A stretch of DNA of 64,000 nucleotides from Rhodococcus pseudokoreensis (lineage in GTDB: Bacteria; Actinomycetota; Actinomycetes; Mycobacteriales; Mycobacteriaceae), in assembly GCF_017068395.1 (NCBI RefSeq), contig NZ_CP070614.1, positions 310,001 through 374,000 on the forward strand, written 5' to 3'. Position 1 is the first letter of the stretch. Every line of letters starts with the position of its first letter. A program made the position numbers and the translations under genes. Below are positions 1-8,760 of this stretch, piece by piece. Below the pieces are notes generated by a model. The model did no database searches, had not been told where the DNA came from, and saw only the letters and a list, made by a program, of their open reading frames with translations.

Positions 1-1
1 G

Positions 2-1069
2 TCCTGGCAAGCCCTGGCCAGACGGGTTCTCGCAGGTGAGGAAACCTCCCTAGACCCGGACAAGTTGCGGCCGCCCGTGCACACTGTGATCGCGCTGGAG
101 GAACCGGAGAACAGCCTCGCACCCCAATACCTGGGAAGGATCATCCGGCAACTGCGCGCCGCCTGCGGCGAAGGCGACGTACAGGCACTCGTCGCGACCC
201 ACGCGCCGACGATGCTGCGCCGCGTGGATCCGGAGACGATCTGCTTCCTGCGCCTCGACCAAAATCGTCAGACCGTGGTGCACCGCATCGAGCTGCCCGC
301 CGACGACGAAGACGCGGCGAAATATGTGCGAGAAGCCGTGGAAGCCTATCCCGAGCTGTACTTCTCGCGGCTGGTGGTGCTGGGCGAAGGCGCCAGCGAG
401 CATGTTGTGCTCCCGCGCGTGCTCGCCGCGGCAGGAATCGCTGAAGACGATGCCTCGGTATCGGTCGTGCCTCTCGGCGGTCGGCACGTCAATCACTTCT
501 GGCGCCTACTCAACGAGCTGCAGATCCCGCACGTGACCCTGTTGGACCTGGACAGCGGTCGGTACCAGGGCGGCTGGGGTCGCATACGCAACGCACTCAA
601 TCAGGTCAATAAGGTTCACCCCGATAGCTATACGAAGGCTCAGGTCGACGCTCTCCCGAAGTGGGACGACGACGTCGACTACCCCATGGTGCACGACCCG
701 AACTTCGGCGGCGGTGGTCCGGTGTTGTCGTTGGAACGGCGGGGAGTGTTCTTCTCGAACCCGGTCGACCTGGATCTGCTGATGCTCGACGCATTCCCCG
801 ATGCGTACGGCGTGAACCCCCTCGAACCGGACGACGAGACGATCGTGGCCGTCCTCGGCAAAGCACACTCCCATGAAGAACGCCTCGGCAAGGACGTGCT
901 TGCCCTGTTCGACGACTACCACGCCAAGTTCGACCTGAAGAGCAAGCCCGCCACCCACCTCGCCGCACTCTCGACCCTGGAAGACAAGGAGCTCATGGAC
1001 GGTCTCCCGGACGTCCTGTCCCGGCTCATCGACCACCTGCGGGCGATGCTGGCGGAGCTACCGGAATGA
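2..1069 (+). CDS. OLD-family ATP-dependent nuclease, GajA-like (5' end outside window)
   Basis: The frame is open from base 2, so the gene begins left of the window; about 355 C-terminal residues are visible. The first part is the end of an ABC/SMC-type ATPase: a Walker B-like ALEEPENSL and an H-loop-like LVATHAP. A TOPRIM-like domain follows, with VLGEGASEH (the acidic residue that normally starts TOPRIM) and LLDLDSGR (the DxD motif). This is the architecture of OLD (overcoming lysogenization defect) nucleases. The stop overlaps the start of a UvrD-type helicase (ATGA), and that pairing is the Gabija anti-phage arrangement (GajA nicking nuclease plus GajB helicase). Seen: the motifs and the overlap. 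Inferred: the Gabija assignment, because the N-terminal Walker A is not in the window and the partner is destroyed. Confidence 0.75.
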   Translation, partial: SWQALARRVLAGEETSLDPDKLRPPVHTVIALEEPENSLAPQYLGRIIRQLRAACGEGDVQALVATHAPTMLRRVDPETICFLRLDQNRQTVVHRIELPADDEDAAKYVREAVEAYPELYFSRLVVLGEGASEHVVLPRVLAAAGIAEDDASVSVVPLGGRHVNHFWRLLNELQIPHVTLLDLDSGRYQGGWGRIRNALNQVNKVHPDSYTKAQVDALPKWDDDVDYPMVHDPNFGGGGPVLSLERRGVFFSNPVDLDLLMLDAFPDAYGVNPLEPDDETIVAVLGKAHSHEERLGKDVLALFDDYHAKFDLKSKPATHLAALSTLEDKELMDGLPDVLSRLIDHLRAMLAELPE

Positions 1070-1187
1070 TCCGGGCAGAAGATTGGGCCCCGATCGACGG
1101 TCTGGTCCTCGAACCCAACGCGCTCATAGCGGCCACCACGCTCGAAGGGAACGTCGTCGTCGCGGCCGGCCCCGGAGCAGGCAAGAC
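1066..1187 (+). pseudogene. UvrD/GajB-like helicase, 5' fragment only
   Basis: This frame starts at the ATGA overlap with the OLD nuclease and encodes about 40 residues ending in VVVAAGPGAGKT. That is the Walker A of superfamily 1 UvrD-type helicases, which lies at this distance from the N-terminus in GajB. Right after the GKT codons the sequence becomes the antisense strand of a GGDEF-domain gene (ALAYQQ, reverse strand). The other helicase motifs are absent from the window. The fragment shows that the nuclease once had a helicase partner and that a rearrangement removed it. Confidence 0.65.
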
Positions 1188-2159
1188 ATCTGCTGATACG
1201 CCAGGGCACGGTTCGGTAGCCCGGTCAATGAATCGTGCAGGCTCAGATGCCGCAGCGCCTGCTCTGCCTCGATGCGCCGGATCGCCGCGGCCAGTACGGC
1301 GGCCACCGAGCGCAGGAACATCACCTCCCGGTCGGAGTAGTCGCGGGGGCGGGCACTGTGTGCGGTGAGCACTCCCCACACCGTCTCGGCGCCGATGGGA
1401 ACGCAGACCCCGCTCCGTAGCCCCCGGGAATTCATGGCTTCGGTGGAGAACCGGTGCTCGCCGTACCGGTCGGGGCAGATGATGATCTGATCGGTGGCGG
1501 CCGCGTATCCGGGCTGGGAATCGGTACCGGGGGCGAAGGTGTCCGGGACGGGTGGTTGACCGCGGTAGGCGAGCACCCGCAACACCGCGCCCGGCTCCTC
1601 GGCCCGGGCGACCGAGGCGCAGTTGACTCCGACCAACGCGGCGGCTGCGTCCGCCGCGGCGACGAGGACGTGGTCGAGGTCGCCGTCGACGGCGAGCTGA
1701 CTCAGGTCGGCGAGGGCGCGTTGTTCGCGGACCCGATACGCGGCCGCCTCCAACGCGGTGTGCAGGCGCTGTTCGTGCTCCTGGGCGGTGCGCAGGTCCT
1801 GGGCGATGCAGGCGATCACCGCAGGGCGATGGTCCTCGGTGCGCTCGATCACGTAGGTGGACAAGGTCACCGGGATTGGTTCACCGGTCAGGAAGTGCCG
1901 GAACTCCGACCGGCCCTCCCATCGGCCCTGTTCGAGCAGGGCTGATTCCATCTCGGGGGCCTGGACGAATCCGACGTCGGTGAAGAATTCCGGCGCCCCG
2001 GGCGGCGACGGCGGCCTCGTCGGTCAGTCCCATCAGCTGCATCCCGGCGGGGTTGAGGTAGCGCAGGCGTCCGGTGTCGTAGTCGGCGAGTGCGACCAGG
2101 TTCTGGGCTTCCTCGATCGCCGACAGCAACATGCGGGCTTCCGCTGTTTCCGGTTTCAT
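1188..2159 (-). pseudogene. PAS-GAF-GGDEF signalling protein, truncated and frameshifted
   Basis: Reading leftwards from the ATG at 2157-2159, the product starts with a PAS domain (VALADYDTGRLRYLNPAGMQ). It changes frame near 1998, continues through the rest of PAS (EFRHFLTGEPIPVTLSTYVI) and a GAF domain (about 1360-1710; SGVCVPIGAETVWGVLTAHS), and ends in the first residues of a GGDEF domain (LHDSLTGLPNRALAYQQ). The GGDEF signature is missing because the gene runs into the helicase fragment at about 1188. Intact relatives are sensory diguanylate cyclases, often with EAL. The gene has two lesions, the internal frameshift and the loss of the 3' end. The frameshift lies in a GC-rich run and could be a sequencing error; the truncation cannot. 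Confidence 0.65.
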
Positions 2160-2544
2160 CCTGGCCGTCCTCCCAGCCTCGATGTGCGGCGCCGCCGTGG
2201 TGTCCACCCCTGCAGGTCGAGCCTTCGCATTGCTTGTGATGAGTCGAGTGAACACCGACAGATCCGATCAGTCGATGGGCGATGCGTCCAGATCGCGGGT
2301 GCACCGTCCCTCGCTTGCATCGTGACGGTGCCGGTGGTCGGGTCCAGTTACGTTTTCGGGTTCGGCGTTCGGGGCCCGTCGATTCCCGCACCGCCGCCTA
2401 CGTCCGCAGATTCGGCCGAACATCCGGACGATCGGGCTATTTCAGGAGCAGCAGGGTGAGCAACACGCACCGCTCTCCGACCCCTTATGTTTCGACATAT
2501 ATCAATATAGACAGAGGTCGAATCAGGAGGTAAACCCAACAGGC

Positions 2545-2680
2545 GAACCGATACCCGGCCGAAGACCGGGGCGGCGCCTCCAACAGGCCTCGATGCTCGT
2601 AGTCCCGCAGCGTCTTCCGCATTCACTCCGGCGCGGGCGGCGACCTCCCAGTGGTACGCATGCCGCCATTCTCAAACTCT
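2545..2680 (-). pseudogene. MerR-family regulator, N-terminal relic
   Basis: The reverse strand reads YHWEVAARAGVNA and then, after a one-base frame change, KTLRDYEHRGLLEAPPRSS followed by AGYR. This matches the first half of the MerR winged-helix DNA-binding domain (family pattern: EVA..AGV...TLRYYE.RGLL.P.R...GYR). No effector domain follows. It is a short relic beside the methyltransferase and arsenic-type genes. Nothing shows what it sensed. Confidence 0.5.
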
Positions 2681-2738
2681 GCGGCGAAGGCGGTGAGTTC
2701 CGCGATCCTGGGACCCGCTGCCGGTGACCGAGGGCGGG

Positions 2739-3581
2739 CTACCGCTTGCGTGCGGTGACGAGCAGGTACTCGGCCTCGTAGAGTGTCCGACCGGGCGCAT
2801 CGGCCCGATTCCATGCGGTGAGGAACTGCAGGAAATCTCGCTCGAGATTCGCGATCCGATCCGGGTCCGCGGCATTGTGGCGGTACACGGCGATCGTCGG
2901 GCCATAGTTGCGTTTCCAGAACTCCCGGAACTCGGTCGGGTCTGCGAAGCGGTCGATCACGAGCGACTGGCGGTGCGCGTCGAGCGCGGTCACCCGGTCG
3001 CCGAACAGGTCGCGGACGTGTTGCTCGTCGCCCCACAACGGCGGCGGGGTCGCACCGCGCGGCGGGGGCGGTGCGTAGGGTCCCATGGTCTTGAACAGGT
3101 TGCCGATCAGGCCCTGCGGTGTCCAGTTGATCATCGCGATGGTGCCGCCGGGCCGGCAGACTCGCAGCATCTCGTCGGCGGTCTGCCGATGGTGCGGCGC
3201 GAACATGGCTCCGACGACCGAGATGACGGCGTCGAAGCTGTCGTCGTCGAACGCCAACGCCTCTGCGTCGGCCTCGACCCAGTCCAGCTCGACGCCGCGC
3301 TGGGCGGCGATCGCTCGCCCGGCGTCGAACAGTTCCGGTGTCAGGTCCGACGCGACGACGGTGGCGCCGCGCGCCGCGGCCGGGATCGCGGCGTTGCCGC
3401 TGCCGGCGGCGACGTCGAGCACCCGCTGGCCGGAGCGGATATCGGCTGCCTCCACGAGCACCTCGCCGAGGGTCGGGATCAGCTCGGTGGCGACGGTCGG
3501 GTAGTCGCCGGAGGCCCACAACGCCCGGTGCTTGGCCTTGAGCGCGCGGTCGGTGTCTGTATCGGTGGGAATGGTGGTCAT
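2739..3581 (-). CDS. class I SAM-dependent methyltransferase
   Basis: About 280 residues from the ATG at 3579-3581, with AGGAC eight bases upstream; an in-frame start at 3659 would add 26 residues. The Rossmann SAM-binding motif I is VLDVAAGSGNAAIPAA. Motif II is VVASDLTPELF, followed by VEADAEALAFDDDSFDAVIS and the post-motif LRVCRPGG. This pattern is typical of UbiE/COQ5-type (Methyltransf_11/25) enzymes. It lacks the conserved cysteines of ArsM arsenite methyltransferases, so although it sits close to arsenic-type genes, arsenic methylation is not supported. The substrate is unknown. It is transcribed leftwards, as are the DinB-like gene and the ArsR fusion to its right, but about 220 bp separate it from the former. 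Confidence 0.75.
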   Translation of the reverse strand: MTTIPTDTDTDRALKAKHRALWASGDYPTVATELIPTLGEVLVEAADIRSGQRVLDVAAGSGNAAIPAAARGATVVASDLTPELFDAGRAIAAQRGVELDWVEADAEALAFDDDSFDAVISVVGAMFAPHHRQTADEMLRVCRPGGTIAMINWTPQGLIGNLFKTMGPYAPPPPRGATPPPLWGDEQHVRDLFGDRVTALDAHRQSLVIDRFADPTEFREFWKRNYGPTIAVYRHNAADPDRIANLERDFLQFLTAWNRADAPGRTLYEAEYLLVTARKR

Positions 3582-3800
3582 GAAAGTGTCCTCGTACTCG
3601 ATGTCGGGTGCCGGGATGTCGGCACACCTATAGACGCCGGTTGGTTCGGAAGGATGCACGCGAGGTGATCGGCATGGTCGCCTACGTGCGACTGATGCCT
3701 CGACTCGTTGCCGTGAACCGGGCCCCGCCAGCTCCCGGAGTCGCTGGCGGAGTCCTCCTCAGGAAGCCTGACTGCGCGCTGTGGCACTCGGCTGAATGCG

Positions 3801-4334
3801 TCAGCCGAGTGTGAGCTGGTCGCGGTGGAAGTCGAAGTGCTTGCCCGGGTATCGGTAGACCTGTTCGAGGGTCATGGTCTCGGTGAAGAACGGATCCCAG
3901 CGCACCGGGAATGCCATGCTGCGCCGCAGATTCGTCTCCGATTCCTTGGACAGGGAGCGTTGCAGTTTGGCGATGACACGGTCGCAGTGTCGGCCCATCC
4001 GGCGGCGGTTGAACACGGTCGCCGCCGCGCACGATCCGAGGTAGTTGATCTGGTGGAACACCGGTGTTCCGGCGTCCAGGGCGCGGGCGAATCCGTGGCC
4101 GATCGGGTCGGGCAGCCGGGAGAACACCCGGACCAGCACCAGGAGTCGGCGTGCCACCATGTAGCCGAACACCATGTGGAACAGCAACTGTTCGTTGGTC
4201 CAGCGGGTGCCGTTCGAGCGGCGCTCGAAGTCCTCCGGCGAGGCGTGATCGAGGAGGTCGTGCAGTGCCCGCCGGGCGCGGTCGAGGTCGGCGGCGATTG
4301 CGGCACGATCAACAGGTGGCGGCTCGGACATCAT
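3801..4334 (-). CDS. DinB-superfamily protein
   Basis: A 177-residue product starting at the tandem ATGs at 4329-4334 (MMSEPPPVDR). The N-terminal helix pattern (ADLDRARRALHDLLDHASPE, then RRSNGTRWTNEQLLFHMVFG) is that of DinB/DUF664-type four-helix bundle proteins, in which a helix-borne histidine (here in LLFHMVFG) helps bind a metal. Further histidines are in DRVIAKL-flanking helices and in PGKHFDFHRDQL near the C-terminus. Members are often metal-dependent thiol transferases or hydrolases, but this one cannot be given a reaction. It ends a probable leftward unit with the ArsR-acetyltransferase gene, 23 bp upstream. Confidence 0.65.
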   Translation of the reverse strand: MMSEPPPVDRAAIAADLDRARRALHDLLDHASPEDFERRSNGTRWTNEQLLFHMVFGYMVARRLLVLVRVFSRLPDPIGHGFARALDAGTPVFHQINYLGSCAAATVFNRRRMGRHCDRVIAKLQRSLSKESETNLRRSMAFPVRWDPFFTETMTLEQVYRYPGKHFDFHRDQLTLG

Positions 4335-4357
4335 GTGCCACAGGCGGTTCGAGGGGA

Positions 4358-5227
4358 TTATCCGGCCACTGGGGAGCGGCGTTCGAGGAAGACGGTGTCG
4401 CGCCAGATGCCATCGAGTTGGGCGATGCGTTCGCGCACTCCGATGGTGCGGAATCCGGCGGAGTGGTGCAGGGCGATGCTGGCCCGGTTCTCCGGGAAGA
4501 TCGAGGTCTGCAGCGTCCACACTCCGGCCTCGTCGGCGGCGATGACCTGGGTGCGCAGCAGGGCCTTGCCGACGCCGCGACCGCGCATCCCGTCGGCGAC
4601 GTAGATCGAGTTCTCGGCGACACCCTGGTAGCAGTCCCGCCCGGAGGTCGGGGTCAGCGCGGCCCAGCCGACCACGACGTCGTCGATCTCGGCGACCCAC
4701 CGATGCCCGGGCAGCCACTGTGCGTCCAGGGTTTCCCGGGTGGGGACTTCGGTGGTGAAGGTGGCGGTGCGGGTGGCGATCCCCTCGCCGTAGATCCGGC
4801 GCACCGTCTCCCAGTCGCCGTCTGCCATGGGGCGGACGGTGACGTCGTCGGGGAGGTCGTCCGGGCAGCACGGGCGCGGGGTGAGCACGCCCATCACCGC
4901 GTCGGCGGCGTGCGGGAGTCTGGTGCAGCAGGACGGGTTGACCACGACGACGGTGCTGGTGCCGTTCTTTTCGGCGGTGACGAACCCGACGTCGGCGAGC
5001 TTGCGGACGTGGTGCGAGACGGTGGGCTGCCCGATCCCCAGCGCCTCGGCCAACTCACCGACGGTGATGCCCGCGGGATGGCTGGCGACCTGATGCAGCA
5101 GCCGGACTCGGGTCGGGTCGGCCAGGCAGGCGAACCACCCGGCGTAGGTGACCGCATCGTCCGGCGCCAACGCATCCACCTGATCGGCGCCGGGGGTGCG
5201 GACGGCCGGCATGTCCAGGGAAGTCAT
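4358..5227 (-). CDS. ArsR-type repressor fused to ArsN-like N-acetyltransferase
   Basis: A 289-residue single frame. Residues 30-100 are an ArsR winged helix (FACLADPTRVRLLHQVA, recognition helix GQPTVSHHVRKL). Two vicinal cysteine pairs follow, at 100-101 (SCC) and 120-121 (PCC), suited to As(III)/Sb(III) binding. Residues 129-285 are a GNAT acetyltransferase of the phosphinothricin/ArsN type, with acetyl-CoA loop RGRGVGKALL at 215-224 and ENRASIALHHSAGF near 247-259. ArsN1-type enzymes acetylate arsinothricin or phosphinothricin. The fusion therefore probably joins metalloid sensing to detoxification in one polypeptide. The start at 5227 places the N-terminus just downstream of a perfect inverted repeat, the likely autoregulatory operator. 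Motifs are seen; ligand and substrate are inferred. Confidence 0.8.
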   Translation of the reverse strand: MTSLDMPAVRTPGADQVDALAPDDAVTYAGWFACLADPTRVRLLHQVASHPAGITVGELAEALGIGQPTVSHHVRKLADVGFVTAEKNGTSTVVVVNPSCCTRLPHAADAVMGVLTPRPCCPDDLPDDVTVRPMADGDWETVRRIYGEGIATRTATFTTEVPTRETLDAQWLPGHRWVAEIDDVVVGWAALTPTSGRDCYQGVAENSIYVADGMRGRGVGKALLRTQVIAADEAGVWTLQTSIFPENRASIALHHSAGFRTIGVRERIAQLDGIWRDTVFLERRSPVAG

Positions 5228-5237
5228 GAGTTCACTA

Positions 5238-5281
5238 TATCGATATCCGTCGATGGTTGCATTCATCGACGGATATCGATA
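5238..5281. promoter_or_regulatory. perfect inverted-repeat operator between arsR fusion and flavoprotein
   Basis: Left arm TATCGATATCCGTCGATG (5238-5255) and right arm CATCGACGGATATCGATA (5264-5281) are exact reverse complements separated by 8 bases. The repeat lies in the divergent promoter region, 11 bp upstream of the ArsR-fusion start and about 50 bp upstream of the flavoprotein start. ArsR-family repressors bind such dyads, so it probably controls both directions. A further ATCGATG half-site follows at 5299-5305. Confidence 0.75.
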
Positions 5282-5329
5282 CTCTCCAAAATCATAGGAT
5301 CGATGAACATCGATGGAAGGATTTTCGAG

Positions 5330-6687
5330 ATGAACACCATGCCCGTAGTCGTCGTAGGGGCCGGACCGGTCGGCCTGGCCGCCGCCGCACAACTGCGTGA
5401 ACGCGGCCTGACGCCGCTGGTCTTCGAACGCGGTGAGAGCGCCGGTGCGGCGATCGCGGAGTGGAATCACGTGCGGCTGTTTTCCCGCTGGGGTGAACTG
5501 ATCGACCCCGCCGCCCGCCGCCTGCTCGACACCACCGACTGGACCGCCCCGGACGACGACGGATACCCGACCGGCCAGGACTGGACCCGCGACTACCTGG
5601 TCCCCTTGGCGACCGCGCTCGGCGACGACATCGTGCAGCTGAACACCGAGGTGATAGGGGTGGCCGCCGCGGCCGCGACCGGGTGGTCGACGCCGGCCGC
5701 GACACCGAACCACTGTCGGTGCACCTGCGCCGATCGGACGGCACCGAGGGCCGCATCACCGCGCAGGCTGTCATCGACGCCTCCGGCACCTGGACCACCC
5801 CCAACCCTCTCGGCGGGGAGGGCCTGCCCGCCCTCGGCGAGCGCGACGCCGTCGATGTCATCGAGTACCGGGTCCCGAATCTCGCCGACCAGGCAGTGCG
5901 AGCGAGGTATGCGGGCAAGCACATCGTGATCGCCGGCAGCGGGCACTCGGCGCTGACCGCGATCGTCGCTTTGGCCGACTTGGAGGAGCAGGCGCCGGGC
6001 ACCCGGATCCGTTGGGTGCTGCGCCGCGGCGACGTCGGCTCCACCTTCGGCGGCGGCGACGACGACCAGCTGCCCGCCCGCGGCGCCCTCGGCCTGCGCG
6101 CCAAGGCGGCCGTGGACGCCGGACTGCTGACGGTGGTTCCCGGATTCCGCACCGCCACCATCGAACCCGCCGACGACGGTGACCGGGTGGTGTTGGTCTC
6201 CGACACCGGTGCCCGCATCGACGACGTCGATCGGGTGGTGGTGCTCACCGGGTTCCGGCCCGATCTGTCCTGGCTGTCGGAGATCCGCCTCGGCCTCGAC
6301 CCGGTGCTGCAGGCCCCGACCCAGTTGGCGCCGTTGATCGACCCGAACGTGCACTCCTGCGGCACCGTCTACCCGCACGGGGTGGCCGAGCTGTCGCATC
6401 CGGAACCGAATGTGTTCCTGGCCGGGATGAAGAGCTACGGCCGCGCCCCGACCTTCCTGGCGATGACCGGCTACGAGCAGGTCCGCTCCATCGCCGCCGT
6501 CCTCGACGGGGACCACGAGTCCGCGGCCCGCGTTGAACTCACGTTGCCCGAGACCGGGGTGTGTGGCGGGGCGGGGGTGTTCGACGACCCCGACAACACC
6601 TCGGCCGACGCCGAGGACGCCTCCGGTGGGTGTTGCCCCGCTCCGGACCTGGCGCTGATCAATCTCACCGCCCGTGCGGGCGGATAA
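5330..6687 (+). pseudogene. arsO: ArsO-like FAD-dependent monooxygenase (single frameshift)
   Basis: Starts at ATG 5330 after GGAAGG (5315-5320). The N-terminal FAD-binding GxGxxG is VVVGAGPVGLAAAAQL, and the NAD(P)-binding repeat IVIAGSGHSALTAIVAL lies mid-protein, followed by VVVLTGFRPDLSWLSE and NVFLAGMKSYGRAPTF. This is the layout of flavin monooxygenase-like ArsO proteins found beside arsenic-resistance genes. The reading frame changes at about 5663-5680, where one C appears missing from a C run (the other frame then gives DRVVDAGRDTEPLSVHLRR). The C-terminus contains Cys pairs (GVCGGAG, GGCCPAP). If the shift is a sequencing error the protein is about 452 residues and intact. It is divergent from the ArsR fusion and shares its operator region. 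Confidence 0.65.
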
Positions 6688-6690
6688 CCG

Positions 6691-7950
6691 ATGACGGACA
6701 CCAGGGCCCTGCCGCAGACCACGTCTCTCGACGGGGCCGGTCTGCGGCGGGTCCTGGCGGTGCTGTGCCTGACCGAGATCACCAGCTGGGGCATCCTGTA
6801 CTACGCGTTTCCGGTGCTGTCGGTGTCCATCTCGGCGGACACCGGGTGGTCGCTGCCGGTGATCGTGGCGGCGTTCTCCCTGTCCCAGCTCGCCGCCGCC
6901 CTGACCGGCATCCCGGTCGGGCGGATCATCGACCGGATCGGCCCGCGGGCGGTGATGACCACCGGATCCGTCCTCGCCGTCCCGTCCCTGTTGGTGGTGG
7001 CGGCCGCCCCGAACCTGCCGGTGTTCTACGCCGGCTGGATCGCCGCCGGCATCGCGATGGGCGCGGTGCTGTATCCGCCGGCGTTCGCGGCGCTGACCCG
7101 CTGGTACGGCGACGGCTACGTCAAGGCGCTGATGATCCTCACCCTCGCCGCGGGGTTGGCCAGCACCGTGTTCGCCCCGCTGACCGCGGCCTTGGTGGAC
7201 CGATACGACTGGCGGGCCACGTATCTCGTGCTCGCCGTCATCTTGGCGATCATCACCGTGCCCGGGCACCTGCTGGGTTTGCGTGGGCGGTGGCCGCACC
7301 CACCCGTCCCGACCGGGACGCATCCGGTCGATCACCGCGATGCCTCCCGCAGCCGCGCCTTCGCGGCCCTCGTGATCGCACTGAGCCTGGGCGCGTTCGC
7401 CGCGTTCGCTGGGGTGTTCAACCTGGTGCCTTTGCTGATCGAGCAGGGCTTCTCCCCATCCCTGGCCGCGCTTACCCTCGGTCTCGGCGGTGCGGGGCAG
7501 GTCCTCGGCCGCCTCGGCTACCTGCCGTTGGCGGCGCGCACCACCGCGCACCCGGATCGTGGTGATCCTCGCCGCCACCGCCGCGTCTACGGCGTTGCTC
7601 GGGATCGCGTCCACCACCCTCGCGTTGATCGGGGTGGCGATCGGTGCCGGGCTGATCCGCGGGATCTTCACCCTGATCCAGGCCACCGCGATCACCGACC
7701 GGTGGGGTGCCACCCATTACGGGCGCCTCAACGGTCTGATGTCCGCGCCGGTCGTCATCGTCATGGCCCTCGCCCCGTGGGCCGGGACAGCCCTGTCGTC
7801 GCTCACCGGCAGCTACGCCCACGCCTACCTCGTCCTCGCCGCCGCAGCCGTGCTCGCCGCCATGGTGGCGACCGTAAGCATGCCCCGCGTGGGCGAAAAG
7901 GGTCCAGGGCAGACGATCCCGCAAGCCAGGACGCGAACTGCCCGAGGTGA
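6691..7950 (+). pseudogene. MFS transporter of the ars-type cluster (single frameshift)
   Basis: Begins three bases after the flavoprotein stop. Hydrophobic segments alternate with the MFS motif A-like loop GIPVGRIIDRIGPRAVM near residue 73-89; further segments are SVLAVPSLLVVAA, AGWIAAGIAMGAVLYPPAF, LVLAVILAIITVPGHLL and LVIALSLGAFAAFAGVFNLV. At about 7545-7560 the frame shifts and transmembrane coding continues in the next frame (VVILAATAASTALLGIAS, then LIGVAIGAGLIRGIF, PVVIVMALAPWAG, YLVLAAAAVLAAMVA). That second frame stays open to 8164, so the native end is uncertain. Context suggests export of an arsenical or related toxin; this is inference. Like its neighbour, it may be intact in the organism. 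Confidence 0.6.
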
Positions 7951-7955
7951 CTTGA

Positions 7956-8144
7956 CTACTCGCCGTGATCTGCAGGCGGGGCGGCGATGTTGCGGAGCCC
8001 ACGGCTGTGGTCAACCATGGTCGGGCGTTTCGCAGCCGCTGTGGATTCACTCGCTTCGGCATTCTCGCCGGCGTGCGCTTCCTCGAAGATTTGCTTCTCC
8101 CAGTACGCATCCGATCGTGCCCGCGGCACCAACGGAACGCTCAT
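7956..8144 (-). CDS. small hypothetical protein
   Basis: A 62-residue reading frame starting MSVPLVPRARSDAYWEKQIF. It has a protein-like, acidic/alanine composition but no recognised domain. It overlaps the open end of the shifted transporter frame on the opposite strand, so only one of the two can be genuine coding sequence here. Low confidence. Confidence 0.25.
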   Translation of the reverse strand: MSVPLVPRARSDAYWEKQIFEEAHAGENAEASESTAAAKRPTMVDHSRGLRNIAAPPADHGE

Positions 8145-8164
8145 GCGATGTCCCCTCGGTGTAG

Positions 8165-8655
8165 GACGAGAGGAGATCGCTCCACCAGTCACGTATTTCG
8201 CGCGGGTGGTGGCCTCTGTTGCCACCGTGCCGGGCCTCATCGGTGTCTTTCCTTTGTACGCCTCTGGGGTGAGGTCTGTCGCCCCCAGCGGATCAGGTCG
8301 GTGACCTGTGCGGCTCGGCTACAGGATGAGCGGGAGGCATCGCCCGGGGGCGCCCGGATGCACGTCCATTGCCTTAACGGGATATGCGGGGTAGACCTGA
8401 GGTACGGATCCACGGCAGACCAAGGTCGAATCGGAAGAGAAGATTCCACCTCTCGGTCGTGGCACCCAGCACGAGTTGTAGGCACCCACGCATAAGCACG
8501 GCCCACTAACTGGGCTCAGCGCGGTGGGCCTGCGTCAGGACGAGGGGGTTCTCTGACGCCGAGGCCGCATTTCACCCCGCGCAACCATGCAGCTTGGTAA
8601 CCAGATGTTCGTGCTCGCGGACGGCGTCCCCCTGATTAGGGGCGCCGTCCGACGT
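8165..8655. other. non-coding or decayed stretch
   Basis: No frame in this 490-base stretch has recognisable protein character. It leads into an aldehyde dehydrogenase relic and shows no repeat, IS end or RNA gene. Confidence 0.4.
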
Positions 8656-8659
8656 GTGT

Positions 8660-8760
8660 GCGGTGGGGGTCGGCAAGATCGCCGTGGACGAGCTGCTCAC
8701 CAAACCCGCGATCGAGGCCATCTCCTTCGTCGGCTCCACCTCGATCGCGCGGTACGGGGT
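8660..8760 (+). pseudogene. aldehyde dehydrogenase (MmsA-like) relic
   Basis: About 30 residues, GKIAVDELLTKPAIEAISFV and GSTSIARY, match the conserved block of methylmalonate-semialdehyde dehydrogenases (family pattern DKVAVDALL.HPD..AVSFVGSTPIARY). No sequence on either side continues the protein. It is a short isolated relic with no function. Confidence 0.5.

Noticed and set aside
2739..3581. Methyltransferase as an arsenite methyltransferase (ArsM)
   Set aside because: It is near arsenic-type genes but lacks the conserved cysteines of ArsM.
2724..3668. Plus-strand open frame of 314 codons
   Set aside because: Antisense to the methyltransferase, whose SAM motifs are on the other strand.
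4064..5329. Long plus-strand frame leading into the flavoprotein
   Set aside because: The part before 5330 is antisense to the ArsR fusion and low-complexity. The real start is the ATG at 5330 with its ribosome-binding site.
5593..7713. A 706-codon open frame on the minus strand
   Set aside because: It lies opposite the ArsO-like and MFS genes, has an Arg/Gly/Gln-rich composition and no domain. It is a shadow of GC-skewed third positions.
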